Source of the DNA: Acinetobacter courvalinii
Lineage (GTDB): Bacteria > Pseudomonadota > Gammaproteobacteria > Pseudomonadales > Moraxellaceae
NCBI RefSeq assembly: GCF_014635545.1
Contig: NZ_BMDA01000001.1
Span: 1,008,739-1,072,738, forward strand
Reading direction: 5' to 3'
DNA length: 64,000 nt
Made by a program: the position numbers and the translations under genes. The notes below the pieces were generated by a model. It saw nothing but the letters and a program-made list of their open reading frames with translations, made no database searches and had not been told where the DNA came from. This document shows positions 33,965 to 44,397 of the stretch, one piece after another. The first letter of the stretch is position 1. Each line of letters begins with the position of its first letter.

Positions 33965-35289
33965 ATATTGGCATTGGCATGTTTTAAACGGCTCTTTTTC
34001 GGTGTTGCAATCAAATAGGCAAGGGTTAAAGGCCCCAATCGACCTGTAAACATCAATAGACTCAGTACAAACAAACTGCCGTCATGTAACTGGCTTGTGG
34101 CGCCACGTGATAAACCGACAGTACAGGCGGCAGAAACCACTTCAAACATCAGGTCCAGTACATCCAGTTTTGGTTCAAGCAAGAAAATGATAAAGCAACC
34201 TACAAACACCAGCATGCCTGTAATTGCCGTCACAGCAAGTGCTTTATAGGTTGTTTCTGCTGAAACGGAATGATTAAAGATCCGGATTTCTTCGTTACGC
34301 CGTAAAAAAGAAAGCACGCACAGCAACAGGATCACAAACGTACCGACTTTAATGCCACCTGCAGTACTCAGAGAGCCACCACCAATAAACATCAATAACA
34401 TGGTCAGTAAGGCTGTACTATGTTCCATTGCGCCAGTATCGATGGTATTAAACCCAGAAGATCGGGGAACGGTGGCCTGAAACCAGGCATTCATGGCTTG
34501 TTCACCCAAGCTCATCGAGCCGAGTGTCAGCGGATTATTGGACTCTAATAACCAGATCAGGATAAACGCGACCAGATTCAGAATCGCGATGGTACTCAGG
34601 ATCAGTTTGCTGTTTGGTGTCAGTTTGCTCCAGCGCTTATTCTGTTTAACATCAATTAAGACCAGAAAACCAATCCCGCCTAAGGTATACAGCAGGCTAA
34701 TGGTTAAACAGATCAGGTAATGGCTCTGGAAATTAATCAGACTGTTGTCGAATAAGGAAAAGCCAGCATTATTAAAGGCAGACACGCTGTAAAAGATAGC
34801 GTAATAAAGCCCGCGGGCAAATCCGTACATTGGTGCAAACGAGGCGGTTAAAATCACAACACCAATCAACTCAAACAATAGGGTATATAACACTACGCCT
34901 TTGGCGACAAAAGTGACTTTAGACAGGCTGGTTTGGCCAAGGCTGTCCTGTGCCATCATTTGCTGTTTAAGACCAAGCTTCGGAGCCAGACTCAATGCGG
35001 CTAGAATGGCAAAGGTCATAAAACCCAAACCACCAGACTGAATCAATAACAGAATAATAAACTGCCCAAAATGATTGAATGACTCATTTAGATTCACTAC
35101 GGACAAACCGGTAATGGTCACCGCTGATGTCGCAGTAAATAAGGCATCCATCCAGCTCACGTTGCCTTTGTTGGCAATCGGGAGTTTCAGTAATAATGTG
35201 CCAATGACAATAAAACTTAAAAAACCGATCGCCAGCAAAGAAGGTGGGCTCAGATTAAAAATTTTTTGGGAGTTTATTTTCAATGCCAT
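33952..35289 (-). CDS. Potassium uptake channel subunit, KtrB/TrkH family
   Basis: 445-residue inner-membrane protein with four repeated M1-P-M2 units. Selectivity-filter-like segments include TSAVTITGLSV, SAFNNAGFSLF and SAACTVGLSRG, each with the key Gly. Length and the short N-terminus fit KtrB more than TrkH. Together with the downstream-named regulatory subunit gene (35291) it forms a K+ uptake system, often Na+-dependent. ATG at 35289 is one base past the TAA of the KtrA gene. Confidence 0.87.
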   Translation of the reverse strand: MALKINSQKIFNLSPPSLLAIGFLSFIVIGTLLLKLPIANKGNVSWMDALFTATSAVTITGLSVVNLNESFNHFGQFIILLLIQSGGLGFMTFAILAALSLAPKLGLKQQMMAQDSLGQTSLSKVTFVAKGVVLYTLLFELIGVVILTASFAPMYGFARGLYYAIFYSVSAFNNAGFSLFDNSLINFQSHYLICLTISLLYTLGGIGFLVLIDVKQNKRWSKLTPNSKLILSTIAILNLVAFILIWLLESNNPLTLGSMSLGEQAMNAWFQATVPRSSGFNTIDTGAMEHSTALLTMLLMFIGGGSLSTAGGIKVGTFVILLLCVLSFLRRNEEIRIFNHSVSAETTYKALAVTAITGMLVFVGCFIIFLLEPKLDVLDLMFEVVSAACTVGLSRGATSQLHDGSLFVLSLLMFTGRLGPLTLAYLIATPKKSRLKHANANIQIG

Positions 35290-35290
35290 G

Positions 35291-35941
35291 TTATGCAAAA
35301 CATCCTGAAAGTTTTCTGAGGTGGCTAAGCGAGCCTTCCAAAATCAGTACATCATCTGTTTTTAAGGTGAAATTTGGATCAGTGTCATAAAAAATCTGTT
35401 GATCGCGTTTGAGTAATAACAGTTTGATATTGGGCTCTTGCTTCAAAATCCCTGATAAATTGACATTATTGAGCTTTTCATTGACTGGAACTTTGACAAT
35501 ATAATGATCGTCATCCAGTGCCATATAGCGGCTCACCATTGGATAGTTTAATGCCTGAGCAACACGAACCCCCATGTCTTCTTCTGGATGAATAATCTTA
35601 CTGACATTTAAATGGGAAAGAATCGTATGATGGGCCTTGGTCTTGGCCTTCACCAGAATTTTCTCGACGCCTAAATTTTTCAGGTTGAGTACGCAAAGAA
35701 TGCTGGCCTCAATATCTTCGCCAATGGCAACGACCACGGCATCGCAATTTTGTATATTCAGTTCTTCCAGAACATGCTCATCTGTAGCATCGGCAATCAC
35801 TGCATGTGTAATACGATCTGCCAGATTTTCCACATTGCGCTTGATGGTATCGATCCCGATGACATCATGTTTCAGTTGGGTGAGTTCTAACGCAACAGTT
35901 GCCCCAAAACTGCCTAAACCAATGACTGCAAACTGTGCCAT
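35291..35941 (-). CDS. Potassium uptake regulatory subunit, KtrA/TrkA family
   Basis: 216 residues: an RCK-N Rossmann domain with the glycine motif GLGSFGATVALEL near the N-terminus and Asp at the end of beta-2 (IGIDTIKRNVEN), followed by an RCK-C domain from about 135. It binds ATP/ADP or NAD(H) as an octameric ring and gates the KtrB channel. First gene of the two-gene unit. Confidence 0.9.
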   Translation of the reverse strand: MAQFAVIGLGSFGATVALELTQLKHDVIGIDTIKRNVENLADRITHAVIADATDEHVLEELNIQNCDAVVVAIGEDIEASILCVLNLKNLGVEKILVKAKTKAHHTILSHLNVSKIIHPEEDMGVRVAQALNYPMVSRYMALDDDHYIVKVPVNEKLNNVNLSGILKQEPNIKLLLLKRDQQIFYDTDPNFTLKTDDVLILEGSLSHLRKLSGCFA

Positions 35942-36051
35942 AACTGTCCTTAACTAAATGATAAAAATGTCTTTTTGTTCATTTTAAAATGGAATGGTTT
36001 TCCGTTTGTAATGATTTTGTGTTGTTGTCGCGCAACCCATCAACAGAGACG

Positions 36052-36082
36052 AAAAAATAAAGCCGACATCAAGCCGGCTTTA
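36052..36082 (-). terminator. Terminator of ilvA (minus strand)
   Basis: Minus-strand AAAGCCGG and the matching CGGCTTT around TTGATGT are followed by ATTTTTTC. Confidence 0.82.
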
Positions 36083-36096
36083 AGTCATTAAATTGC

Positions 36097-37635
36097 TTAT
36101 TTAAGGAAGCGTTGATAACCAATATTGTTACTGATTTCGGCATATGGATAAGTGATCTGTTCCAGTGTTTCAATCAGACCATCGGGATTCTGTTTGGCAT
36201 CCGTGGCTTCCAGACCGACCAGTACGCGACCTTCTGCTGCACCGTGATTACGGTAATGGAACAGGGTGATGTTATGGGTTGGGCCTAAACGTTCAAGGAA
36301 GGTGAGTAGTGCACCTGGACGTTCCGGGAACTCAACACGGAACAAACGCTCATTTTCAATATTGGCATGACCGCCAATCAGATAACGGATATGCAGTTTT
36401 GCCACTTCATCATCAGACAGATCATCGACCTCATATTGCTGTTTCAACATCTCATGAATTTCATGGCGTTCGGTTTCGCCACCTTTGAGGCTGATGCCGA
36501 CAAAGACTTGCGCCAGATTGCTTGAGCTCGCGCGATAGTTAAACTCAGTAATGTTACGACCTTGCAATGCGCGACAGAAGTTGAGGAATGCACCTTTTTG
36601 TTCAGGAATCGTCACGGCATAAATTGCTTCACGGCGTTCACCTAGCTCGGTACGTTCTGCGATATAACGTAAACGATCAAAGTTCATGTTGGCGCCACAT
36701 ACAATCGAGACCATGTTTTTATCAGTCAATTGATGCTCTGCAACATATTTCTTGATGCCAGCCAAGGCCATTGCACCGGACGGTTCGACAATACTACGAT
36801 TTTCATCATAGGTATCTTTAATGGCAGCACAGATTTCATCTGTATCAACCGTTACGATATCAGGTTCAACGATTGGGCCTGAATTATCCGATTTACGTAA
36901 ACGGATCACATCAAAAGGTAATTCACCAATTTGAGCGACCGCTGTACCGTCAGCAAATAGACCTACATGCGGCAATACCACGCGTTCATTGGATTCGAGT
37001 GCCGCTTTTAAACATGCTGATTCTTCGTATTCAACACCAATTACTTTGACATGTGGTGCGACTTCACCGAGATAGGCCGCAACGCCCGCAATGAGTCCGC
37101 CACCACCAACAGCAACGAAAACATATTCAACATCACGCCATTGGCGCAGTAATTCATTGGCAATTGTGCCTTGACCGGCAATCACCAGCTCATCGTCATA
37201 AGGCGGAATGAAAACCAGTCCTTCATCTTCCGCACGTTGTTTTGCATATTTATTGGCAACATCAAAGCTATCGCCGTATAACACCACTTGACCGCCCAAG
37301 CGTTTAACAGCCTGGACTTTAATATCAGGTGTCGTGCTTGGCATAACGATAATCGCAGGAATACCTAATTTTTTTCCAGACAATGCCACGCCTTGCGCAT
37401 GGTTACCTGCGGATGCACAAATAACACCACGATCAAGCTGGTCTTTAGGAAGCTGGCTGATACGGTTATAAGCACCGCGGAGTTTGAAAGAGAACACAGG
37501 TTGTAAATCTTCACGCTTAAATCGAATGTTATTATTAATTTTTTGACTAATTCGTGGAGCTGCTTCAAGCGGTGTTTCAATTGCAACATCATAAACCGTT
37601 GCTTGTAAAATTTGTCGTACCACACGAGACAGCAT
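36097..37635 (-). CDS. ilvA: Threonine dehydratase, biosynthetic
   Basis: 512 residues. PLP Lys is in FSFKLRGAYNR; the phosphate loop is VGGGGLIAGVAAY; and SAGNHAQGVA is the substrate loop. Two C-terminal ACT-like regulatory repeats (about 330-505, AIYAVTIPEQKGAFLNFCRAL and LFRVEFPERPGALLTFLERL) allow feedback inhibition by isoleucine. It makes 2-oxobutanoate for isoleucine synthesis. Divergent from rpiA. No leader peptide or attenuator seen upstream. Confidence 0.95.
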   Translation of the reverse strand: MLSRVVRQILQATVYDVAIETPLEAAPRISQKINNNIRFKREDLQPVFSFKLRGAYNRISQLPKDQLDRGVICASAGNHAQGVALSGKKLGIPAIIVMPSTTPDIKVQAVKRLGGQVVLYGDSFDVANKYAKQRAEDEGLVFIPPYDDELVIAGQGTIANELLRQWRDVEYVFVAVGGGGLIAGVAAYLGEVAPHVKVIGVEYEESACLKAALESNERVVLPHVGLFADGTAVAQIGELPFDVIRLRKSDNSGPIVEPDIVTVDTDEICAAIKDTYDENRSIVEPSGAMALAGIKKYVAEHQLTDKNMVSIVCGANMNFDRLRYIAERTELGERREAIYAVTIPEQKGAFLNFCRALQGRNITEFNYRASSSNLAQVFVGISLKGGETERHEIHEMLKQQYEVDDLSDDEVAKLHIRYLIGGHANIENERLFRVEFPERPGALLTFLERLGPTHNITLFHYRNHGAAEGRVLVGLEATDAKQNPDGLIETLEQITYPYAEISNNIGYQRFLK

Positions 37636-37739
37636 GTTCTTCTTCCCTATAACAGTTTAAAATAGACGATCATTGTAGCAAACCCCTGTGCATTTGCGCT
37701 GTTTTCTTGCAGCAAATGTCAAAATAGTTGAGTGAAGTC

Positions 37740-38411
37740 ATGAGTCTATATGCAACCCAAGATGAAAAAAAACAAGCTGCGGCAAAAGCAGCTTTGAAAC
37801 ATTTGCCTAAAGGCGGCATTTTGGGCGTAGGAACAGGAAGTACCGTTAATTTTTTAATTGATTTATTGCCTGAATTGCAATTAGAAGCAGCTGTCGCTAG
37901 TTCCAATGCAACCGCTGAGCGTTTGAAGAAGCTCGGTATTGAAGTTGTGGATATGAATTCGGTAGGTGGCCTGGATGCCTATGTGGACGGTGCTGACGAA
38001 ATCGACCGTCATATGCATATGATTAAAGGCGGCGGCGCTGCATTAACCCGTGAAAAAATCGTTGCTTCGATCGCAAAGAAATTTGTATGTATCGTTGATG
38101 ATTCAAAATGGGTCGACCAGTTGGGTCGTGATTTTCCACTTCCTGTTGAAGTGATTCCAATGGCACGTTCTGCTGTAGCACGTAAAATCGTCGCTTTAGG
38201 CGGTGATCCGGTTTACCGTGAAGGCGTGGTAACAGATAACGGTAACGTGATTCTGGATGTATTTAACTTAAACATTCTTAATGCACTTGAACTGGAAAAA
38301 ACCATTAATGACATTCCTGGTGTTGTCACGAACGGTATCTTTGCATTAAATGCAGCAAGCATTGCGATTGTTGCAACCAATAATGGTATCGAAGAGCGTA
38401 CTGCACAATAA
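37740..38411 (+). CDS. rpiA: Ribose-5-phosphate isomerase A
   Basis: 223 residues. Conserved [36 protein letters not shown] and [14 protein letters not shown] identify RpiA of the pentose phosphate pathway; the Asp and Lys in DGADE and KGGGAA are catalytic. ATG at 37740 gives [10 protein letters not shown]; the in-frame TTG four codons earlier is less likely. The following gene overlaps its stop by one base (TAATG). Confidence 0.96.
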   Translation: MSLYATQDEKKQAAAKAALKHLPKGGILGVGTGSTVNFLIDLLPELQLEAAVASSNATAERLKKLGIEVVDMNSVGGLDAYVDGADEIDRHMHMIKGGGAALTREKIVASIAKKFVCIVDDSKWVDQLGRDFPLPVEVIPMARSAVARKIVALGGDPVYREGVVTDNGNVILDVFNLNILNALELEKTINDIPGVVTNGIFALNAASIAIVATNNGIEERTAQ

Positions 38412-39106
38412 TGCAGGCAGTTTCATTAGAAACGTTATTACCTGAAATTAAGGTGGTTCGACATGCAAGGGCGAGGAATCTGCGCTTGCGTGTGGAGCCC
38501 ACAGGTATTCGTTTAACGGTTCCGCTATTTTGCAGTAAAAAACAGATCCAGCAGTTTTTAACTCATTCTGAGCAATGGCTGGTTGAAACTTGGAGTAGAC
38601 AACAAAAACAATTTAGTCTGAACGTGGATTTGCCTGAGCAACTTTCATTATTTTTTCATTCTCAACCGTTTCAGATCATTCGACAAACACAACGACATAT
38701 TTTTAAGTTTGATTGGGAACAGCAAACGATCTTTATACGAGATATGGCGTCGGAGAAAGCGTTACAGGCAGCCGTCATTGCTTATGCCAAGCAATTTTTA
38801 CCTGATTATCTGGATCAGGTCAGTCAGGAAATCGGCTTGGCTTATCAATCTTGTAGTATTCGAAATCCGAAAACCCGTTGGGGGAGTTGTAGTTCCAAAC
38901 ATGGCATTATGCTCAGTGCCGCATTAGCGCTGATGCCTGAACACAATGTCCGAGCTGTGTGCGTGCATGAATTAGCACATACAAAATATTTTGATCATAG
39001 TGCGGCATTCTGGAATGAAGTTGCCAAATATGATGAAAATTATCTGATCCATCGTCAGCAACTGAAGCAAATTCAATTACCAGGTTGGTACTATAAAAAG
39101 GACTAA
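38411..39106 (+). CDS. YgjP-like zinc metalloprotein (DUF45)
   Basis: 231 residues with the HExxH zinc site in CVHELAHTKYFDHSAAFW, plus the third His in FDHS; the upstream KTRWGSCSSKHGIMLSAAL block is the family signature of YgjP/SprT-like proteins. Soluble, cytoplasmic, probable metallopeptidase fold; the substrate is unknown. Overlaps the rpiA stop by one base and is convergent with the next gene over four bases. Confidence 0.88.
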   Translation: MQAVSLETLLPEIKVVRHARARNLRLRVEPTGIRLTVPLFCSKKQIQQFLTHSEQWLVETWSRQQKQFSLNVDLPEQLSLFFHSQPFQIIRQTQRHIFKFDWEQQTIFIRDMASEKALQAAVIAYAKQFLPDYLDQVSQEIGLAYQSCSIRNPKTRWGSCSSKHGIMLSAALALMPEHNVRAVCVHELAHTKYFDHSAAFWNEVAKYDENYLIHRQQLKQIQLPGWYYKKD

Positions 39107-39714
39107 CCGTTAAAAAAGCGGTTATGTTGCACAGCTAAACCTTTTCGGATACGCCAAGCCTGTTTAAGGTTTGGAACATCATTCTGCCAGTGTTTCAGCA
39201 CAAGGATGATGGCAATGATTTCCGCACGGGTCAGAATTCCTAACCAGAATACGATCAGGAATAGAATATGAGAATGTCCTGTTAGCGTCACTTGTACCAA
39301 CAGTGCAAATAAAAATAAAGTCCAGATTTTGGCACCGAGACTATGGGTGGCAACTTCCTTGCGAAATTTAATGAAACTGACCACATAAATTGCAATTTCA
39401 GATGCAACTAAAATAATGATTGGATAGAGATGCTGTTGGAAAAAAGCTGATTGTTGCAGGTAAATTGAAACGATTGCACAAATAAAAAAGATTTGATCAA
39501 CATTGGAATCAAGTCGGCGTAAGCGCTCATTTGAAACCCCGAGATGTCGGGCAAGTATGCCATCGAAGATATCGCTAAGCAGACCCATTGTGAGAAAAAT
39601 GACGGTATAGATCGGATAAAATTCCGGTTGGAATAACGTCACTGCGACGATAAGAAAACCGAGAACGACTCGGGAATAAATAAGTAAGGTCGGAATTTGA
39701 TATTTTAGAGACAT
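39103..39714 (-). CDS. CDP-alcohol phosphatidyltransferase homologue
   Basis: 203 residues with about six hydrophobic helices. The CDP-alcohol signature is D-x2-D-G-x2-A-R (SDIFDGILAR) then, eight residues on, L-RRL-D-SNV-D where the consensus has G-x3-D-x3-D. All Asp and Arg ligands are present, but the usual Gly is Leu. The family makes phospholipids or inositol lipids at the inner membrane; the acceptor alcohol is unknown. Confidence 0.78.
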   Translation of the reverse strand: MSLKYQIPTLLIYSRVVLGFLIVAVTLFQPEFYPIYTVIFLTMGLLSDIFDGILARHLGVSNERLRRLDSNVDQIFFICAIVSIYLQQSAFFQQHLYPIIILVASEIAIYVVSFIKFRKEVATHSLGAKIWTLFLFALLVQVTLTGHSHILFLIVFWLGILTRAEIIAIILVLKHWQNDVPNLKQAWRIRKGLAVQHNRFFNG

Positions 39715-39799
39715 TCAAGAAGTGGAATAACATTATTTATTTTGAGTATAGCATCCGAGTAAATGAATGAATTTTAAAATTATCTATTTCATGTAAATA

Positions 39800-39823
39800 A
39801 CAGCAGCCTCGAAAGGCTGCTGT
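39800..39823 (-). terminator. Strong hairpin after the alkaline phosphatase gene (minus strand)
   Basis: ACAGCAGCCT and AGGCTGCTGT pair perfectly around TTCG on the minus strand. The T tract after it is short. Confidence 0.65.
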
Positions 39824-39834
39824 CGTGTTAAATT

Positions 39835-41319
39835 TTATTTAATGCCTAAAGCATCTCTCATAATGAAGAATAAATCAGTTTGATCGAGTAAACCTGATAC
39901 ATTGGCAGCACGCGGGCCATAAGCGGCTGTACGAACTTGGGCACCTGTATGATGCTGGCTCTTACCTTCAGGTGCAGTACCGTAGTTGATTGCCATTGCG
40001 ACGCCATCTTTAGTTTTAAGCGCCGCCGTTTGACCCGGGCTGTCACCATCTATTGGAATAATTTGACTGGTATGCGCATGATCACCTGTAACAATAATCA
40101 GGGTATCACCATGTTGTTTTGCAAATTTTAAAGCAACCTGAATCGCTTCATCGAGTTGTACGGTTTCACCAATCTGACCGCATGGATCAGCAGCGTGATT
40201 TCTTTTATCAATTGAACCACTTTCAACTTGTAAGAAGAAACCTTTAGGATTTGGTTTAAGCAGTTCAATTGCTTTATCAGTCATTTGTGCCAAGCGTGGT
40301 GTAGATGCCGTAAATTCAGGATTATCTCTACAACTTTCCGCTTCTTTTTTATGTCCATTCAATTGAGTTGTTGGACCTGTCCAGATCACAGGAAGGTTGC
40401 CATTTGCAAATAAACCGAGTAAAGGCTGGTTTTGATTGGCGCTATCAACGGCTTTTAACGAGTTCAGATCTTCAACGATACGATAATTTTCTAATTTTGC
40501 GCGTTCAAGTAATGTCTTACCTTGGAAAGGACCTGCTTTTGCTACTTCATAGAATGTTTTCTTACCGCCGCCTAAAGTCACATCTGCTCGAGTTGTTAAA
40601 AGCTGTTCGGTAATTGAGCCTAATCCACCTTGCTCAAGCGCACTTTCAGGACAACGTTTGCTGGTTTCATTTGGTCCATAACACTTACGTGCGCTGATAT
40701 GAGAGACCAAAGCAGCTGGAGTTGCATCTTGTAGTTCAGTCGTCGTGACATTACCTGTCGCAAAACCAGCTTTTTTCGCAAGTTCCAAGATAGTTGCATG
40801 GTGTTTTTGATAAATATCTACGCCAAGCGCATTATTATAAGTTTTAACACCTGAAGCCCATGCTGTCGCTGAAGCTGCCGAGTCTGTTACATAATCAATC
40901 GCACCATTCTTATCCAGTGCATAGGTGGTATAACTTCCGGTAAAAGGGAGAACATCTAAACCTTTAAAATAACCCGCAGCGCCTTCGGCATAGTTTCTGG
41001 CTGAGGTAATCTCGGAATCACTGGTGCCATCGCCAATAAACAGAATAATATTTTTTACGGTCTTGTCACTTAAAGAATTTTTTAAAGCTTGGGTACGTTC
41101 TTGTTTTAAGCGGGTTGCACCACCAAACTGACGAATATCACCGTTTGCACCCGGTTCTAATAATTCTCCGGGCTGTGGGTTGGGAGAGGAAATCGGAGGT
41201 TCTGTTGTTGGTGGTTTGGGTTGTGGGGATGGCTGGTTATTATTAGCGGAATCATTGTCGCTTCCGCAACCAACAAGCAATGAAATAAGGGCTGGTAAAA
41301 GTAATGGTTTAAGTTTCAC
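39835..41319 (-). CDS. phoA: Alkaline phosphatase, predicted lipoprotein
   Basis: 494 residues. The lipobox LVGC at residues 15-18 follows a short signal, so the protein should be lipid-anchored rather than free in the periplasm; a Pro/Ser/Asn-rich linker (19-60) follows. The nucleophile is Ser in [16 protein letters not shown]; metal ligands lie in [26 protein letters not shown] and [11 protein letters not shown], and the late [11 protein letters not shown] block has the last His (QHHTGAQV). It is longer than E. coli PhoA owing to the linker. I see no Pho box just upstream. Confidence 0.9.
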   Translation of the reverse strand: MKLKPLLLPALISLLVGCGSDNDSANNNQPSPQPKPPTTEPPISSPNPQPGELLEPGANGDIRQFGGATRLKQERTQALKNSLSDKTVKNIILFIGDGTSDSEITSARNYAEGAAGYFKGLDVLPFTGSYTTYALDKNGAIDYVTDSAASATAWASGVKTYNNALGVDIYQKHHATILELAKKAGFATGNVTTTELQDATPAALVSHISARKCYGPNETSKRCPESALEQGGLGSITEQLLTTRADVTLGGGKKTFYEVAKAGPFQGKTLLERAKLENYRIVEDLNSLKAVDSANQNQPLLGLFANGNLPVIWTGPTTQLNGHKKEAESCRDNPEFTASTPRLAQMTDKAIELLKPNPKGFFLQVESGSIDKRNHAADPCGQIGETVQLDEAIQVALKFAKQHGDTLIIVTGDHAHTSQIIPIDGDSPGQTAALKTKDGVAMAINYGTAPEGKSQHHTGAQVRTAAYGPRAANVSGLLDQTDLFFIMRDALGIK

Positions 41320-41413
41320 TTAATTTCAACCTAAATATTAGTTGAAATGGATAGTAATAATAAAATGTTAAGGTTTGGTTAAAATTATATTTTGATTTTC
41401 TTTATATTATTTT

Positions 41414-41448
41414 AAAAAGGCACCAGAACTAAAATTCCAGTGCCTGGT
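41414..41448 (-). terminator. Terminator of the large lipoprotein gene (minus strand)
   Basis: Minus-strand AGGCACTGGAA pairs with TTCTGGTGCCT (two G-T pairs) around TTTTAG and is followed by TTTTTAAAA. Confidence 0.82.
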
Positions 41449-41465
41449 TTTATACGCTAAGTGAT

Positions 41466-42977
41466 TTAAAAACTACATTGTAATTGAGTGCTTTGTAGTT
41501 GATCGGGGGCTTTGCGATTATCAAGGCCAGCACTTGCACTGATCACCTGATTGGCTTTGATTCTGATCTGAATAAAATTATATTGGAAGGTCGGGTTAGT
41601 CGGCTGAGATGAGCTGCTATTAAGGAGATATTCATGAGTGGTTTTATCGACTTGTAATAGATTATCAGTACTGTCGGCATCAAGAGTTGAGCGATAGTTT
41701 TGAGAACCTTTAATCAGTTCAAGTACACCATTTGCCCGCACATTAAGTTGACAGCCATTACCATCGTCATAATGACCAATTAAATACTCAATAGAAGGCA
41801 AATTCACATTCACCAGATTAATGCCAGTTAAGCCTTGCTTACATGGATAAGCAGAGCCATTGCAGGTGGCAGTGGTATCTACAAAGCCAACTGCGCGACG
41901 ATAATCTCCAGCGCCAGAAACGCGAAATGAATCGTTAGATTCTATTTGAGGATCGAAAGCATAAACTTTTTGTTGTAATAAATTATAGCCTGGTAGGTTG
42001 ATTGAATCTTGCTGATAGCTCTTTGCCAGTTCTAAGGTCGCTTCTTTTAGAGAGGCACCATATTGATCCCGAATTGTTTTCTGGTTGGCAGCGATTTTTA
42101 ACAGCGTATTTTGAGCGGGATCGACATTTTCTGGTGCGGTGGTAATCAGTGTTCTTAAAGTTGTTTTATCACCCCGAACTTTTTTTGCATCAAGTTGCCC
42201 ATCTCTTAAATCGACTGCCAAATTTTTGGTAAATTCGTTAAAGAAGTCGTTTGGGAAGGTGTTAGCCCATTGTTGAATATAACCAAAACTGAAAAAAATA
42301 CTTGTATAAAGTGCGGGGAAATCAGCGACATCTTGGGTTGTAAAACTACTGAGTGAATAGGCAGGACTTAAATTAGGTAGATCAATACTATTAAAAGCAC
42401 TTAATAAAGCGGTATTCACATCATTGGAAGCCAGTTTAAGGTGTAAGCTGCTAATCCCTGTTGGATCAATTTTTGTATCACTTGGAAGGTAACCCGAACG
42501 AATAAGCGCTCTTTGATAAATCGCTTCTGAGTTTGGATTAATAAAAACATTTTTACTTGTTGAGTTGAGATTAAATTCAATGAGTGCGTTTAAAGTAGTA
42601 GATACGTTATCGTATTGACCTGATAATGGATTATAAATAAGTGCAGTTGGCTGGGTTGTTAATTCAACTCTATAAATCCGGTTCTGGATGTTTTGAGGTA
42701 AGGTAAGCACAAGGTTGGTAGTGGTATTGGCTTTTTGTTCTAAAATTAAAGTATTTTCTGTATTGTCATAAACCTTAATCGTTATATTACGCATCTCCAC
42801 CGGTACTTTAACATTTAAGGTTCTTGGGCTGGGTGTCGGTGTCGTTGGAGTTTCAGTCGGAAGCGGAGCTTCACTTTCACCACTTCCACATCCAACCAAT
42901 GTTGAACTTAATAGCAGGGTACTGAGTCCCAAGCAAATATAGTGATTTAATCTTTGTTTTTGTTTCAAAGAAGGCAT
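41466..42977 (-). CDS. Large lipoprotein of unknown function
   Basis: 503 residues from the ATG giving MPSLKQKQRLNHY, chosen because GGAG lies seven bases before it; the frame is open 25 codons further. A signal with the lipobox LVGC, a Thr/Pro linker (PTETPTTPTPSPRT), then a beta-rich N-terminal domain (about 50-140) and an alpha/beta remainder. Four Cys near the C-terminus (TCNGSAYPC, GCQLNV, LQCSF) could form disulfides. No family recognised. Adjacent to the lipoprotein phoA with the same LVGCGS start of the mature protein. Confidence 0.75.
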   Translation of the reverse strand: MPSLKQKQRLNHYICLGLSTLLLSSTLVGCGSGESEAPLPTETPTTPTPSPRTLNVKVPVEMRNITIKVYDNTENTLILEQKANTTTNLVLTLPQNIQNRIYRVELTTQPTALIYNPLSGQYDNVSTTLNALIEFNLNSTSKNVFINPNSEAIYQRALIRSGYLPSDTKIDPTGISSLHLKLASNDVNTALLSAFNSIDLPNLSPAYSLSSFTTQDVADFPALYTSIFFSFGYIQQWANTFPNDFFNEFTKNLAVDLRDGQLDAKKVRGDKTTLRTLITTAPENVDPAQNTLLKIAANQKTIRDQYGASLKEATLELAKSYQQDSINLPGYNLLQQKVYAFDPQIESNDSFRVSGAGDYRRAVGFVDTTATCNGSAYPCKQGLTGINLVNVNLPSIEYLIGHYDDGNGCQLNVRANGVLELIKGSQNYRSTLDADSTDNLLQVDKTTHEYLLNSSSSQPTNPTFQYNFIQIRIKANQVISASAGLDNRKAPDQLQSTQLQCSF

Positions 42978-43272
42978 TCCAGCTCTCCAAAATTTTGCAT
43001 CCATGAAATTTATTATTACCGCAATGTTTTTTATTCTATTCGAATCCCTCACGGAAACAATAGTATTTCTTGACCAATGGTGAAATCATTTTGGTCTAAG
43101 CCGTTTGTTTTGAACTTTATTAAACATTCAGGAAACATAAAGAATGAAGGCCAGCCTATCAATTTTTTAGCTAACCCATCTTTATTTTGTTAAAAGTTAG
43201 AGACTTGAAGATTGTGTAAAACAGGGCAAACTGCCATACTACTGGCCTAAATGAAAGCTAGAGGTGTCACAC

Positions 43273-44322
43273 GTGATTTCTGTTGGTATTGTTGGTGGAA
43301 CTGGATACACAGGGGTTGAGCTATTACGTCTATTACTTAGACATGCACAGGTTCAAGTTCGTATTCTCACTTCTCGTACAGAAGCAGGAAAGCGTGTTGC
43401 GGATATGTTCCCAAGTTTACGTGGCCACACGACACTTGAGTTTTCAGATCTGGATTTAGAACAGTTGAAACAATGTGATGTGGTGTTTTTCGCTACACCA
43501 CATGGCGTTGCCATGCAGCATGCAGAAGCCTTAACGGCTGCTGGTACTAAAGTGATTGATCTGGCAGCTGATTTTCGCTTGCAAAATCTTGAGCAATTTG
43601 AGAAATGGTATGGCATGCAACATAGCTGCCCAGCGATTTTGAAAGACTCGGTTTACGGTTTAACTGAATTAAATCGCGAAAAGATCAAACAGGCGCAAGT
43701 GATTGGTAATCCTGGCTGTTATCCAACCACAGTACAATTGGGTTTAGCGCCATTGCTAAAATCGGCGACGCAACTAATCAATACACAAAGTATCATTGTG
43801 GATGCAAAATCGGGTGTATCCGGTGCTGGTCGTAAAGCCAGTCTAGGTATGATCTACAGTGAAAATGCAGATAATTTCAAGGCTTATGGTGTTGCTGGAC
43901 ATCGTCATCATCCTGAAATAGTTGAAGCACTGGAAAATATTTCAGGACAAAAAGGTCAGTTTGATCAATTAATATTTGTGCCTCATCTGGTTCCGATGAT
44001 TCGTGGCATGTTGAGCACGATTTATGTGGATTTAACAGAACAGGGGCAGCAAACAGACTTGCAGAAGCTTTATGAAGATTTCTATAAAGATGAACGTTTT
44101 GTTGATGTGATGCCTACAAATAGCTCACCAGAAACTCGTAGTGTTCGTGGTGCGAATGAGCTCAGAATTGCACTTTATCGCCCACAGCCGAATAAGCTGA
44201 TTGTGTTGGTGGCTCAGGACAATTTAGTGAAGGGGGCAGCGGGACAGGCGATTCAAAATATGAATCTCATGTTCGGTTTCGATGAGGCTGCTGGCTTAGA
44301 AGGCATTGGTTTATTACCATAA
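43273..44322 (+). CDS. argC: N-acetyl-gamma-glutamyl-phosphate reductase
   Basis: 349 residues from a GTG start giving (M)[19 protein letters not shown], with GAGG eight bases upstream. The Rossmann GGTGYTG binds NADP; the catalytic Cys is in [16 protein letters not shown]; and GHRHHPEI holds the active-site His. It is the third step of arginine synthesis. An alternative GTG three codons earlier overlaps the ribosome binding site. Confidence 0.95.
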   Translation: MISVGIVGGTGYTGVELLRLLLRHAQVQVRILTSRTEAGKRVADMFPSLRGHTTLEFSDLDLEQLKQCDVVFFATPHGVAMQHAEALTAAGTKVIDLAADFRLQNLEQFEKWYGMQHSCPAILKDSVYGLTELNREKIKQAQVIGNPGCYPTTVQLGLAPLLKSATQLINTQSIIVDAKSGVSGAGRKASLGMIYSENADNFKAYGVAGHRHHPEIVEALENISGQKGQFDQLIFVPHLVPMIRGMLSTIYVDLTEQGQQTDLQKLYEDFYKDERFVDVMPTNSSPETRSVRGANELRIALYRPQPNKLIVLVAQDNLVKGAAGQAIQNMNLMFGFDEAAGLEGIGLLP

Positions 44323-44397
44323 AAAACGCTTTTTTACTTCACACACATTTAAATTTCGATTTTAATGTGTGCTTTGATGCAAATCATAACGATAGAG

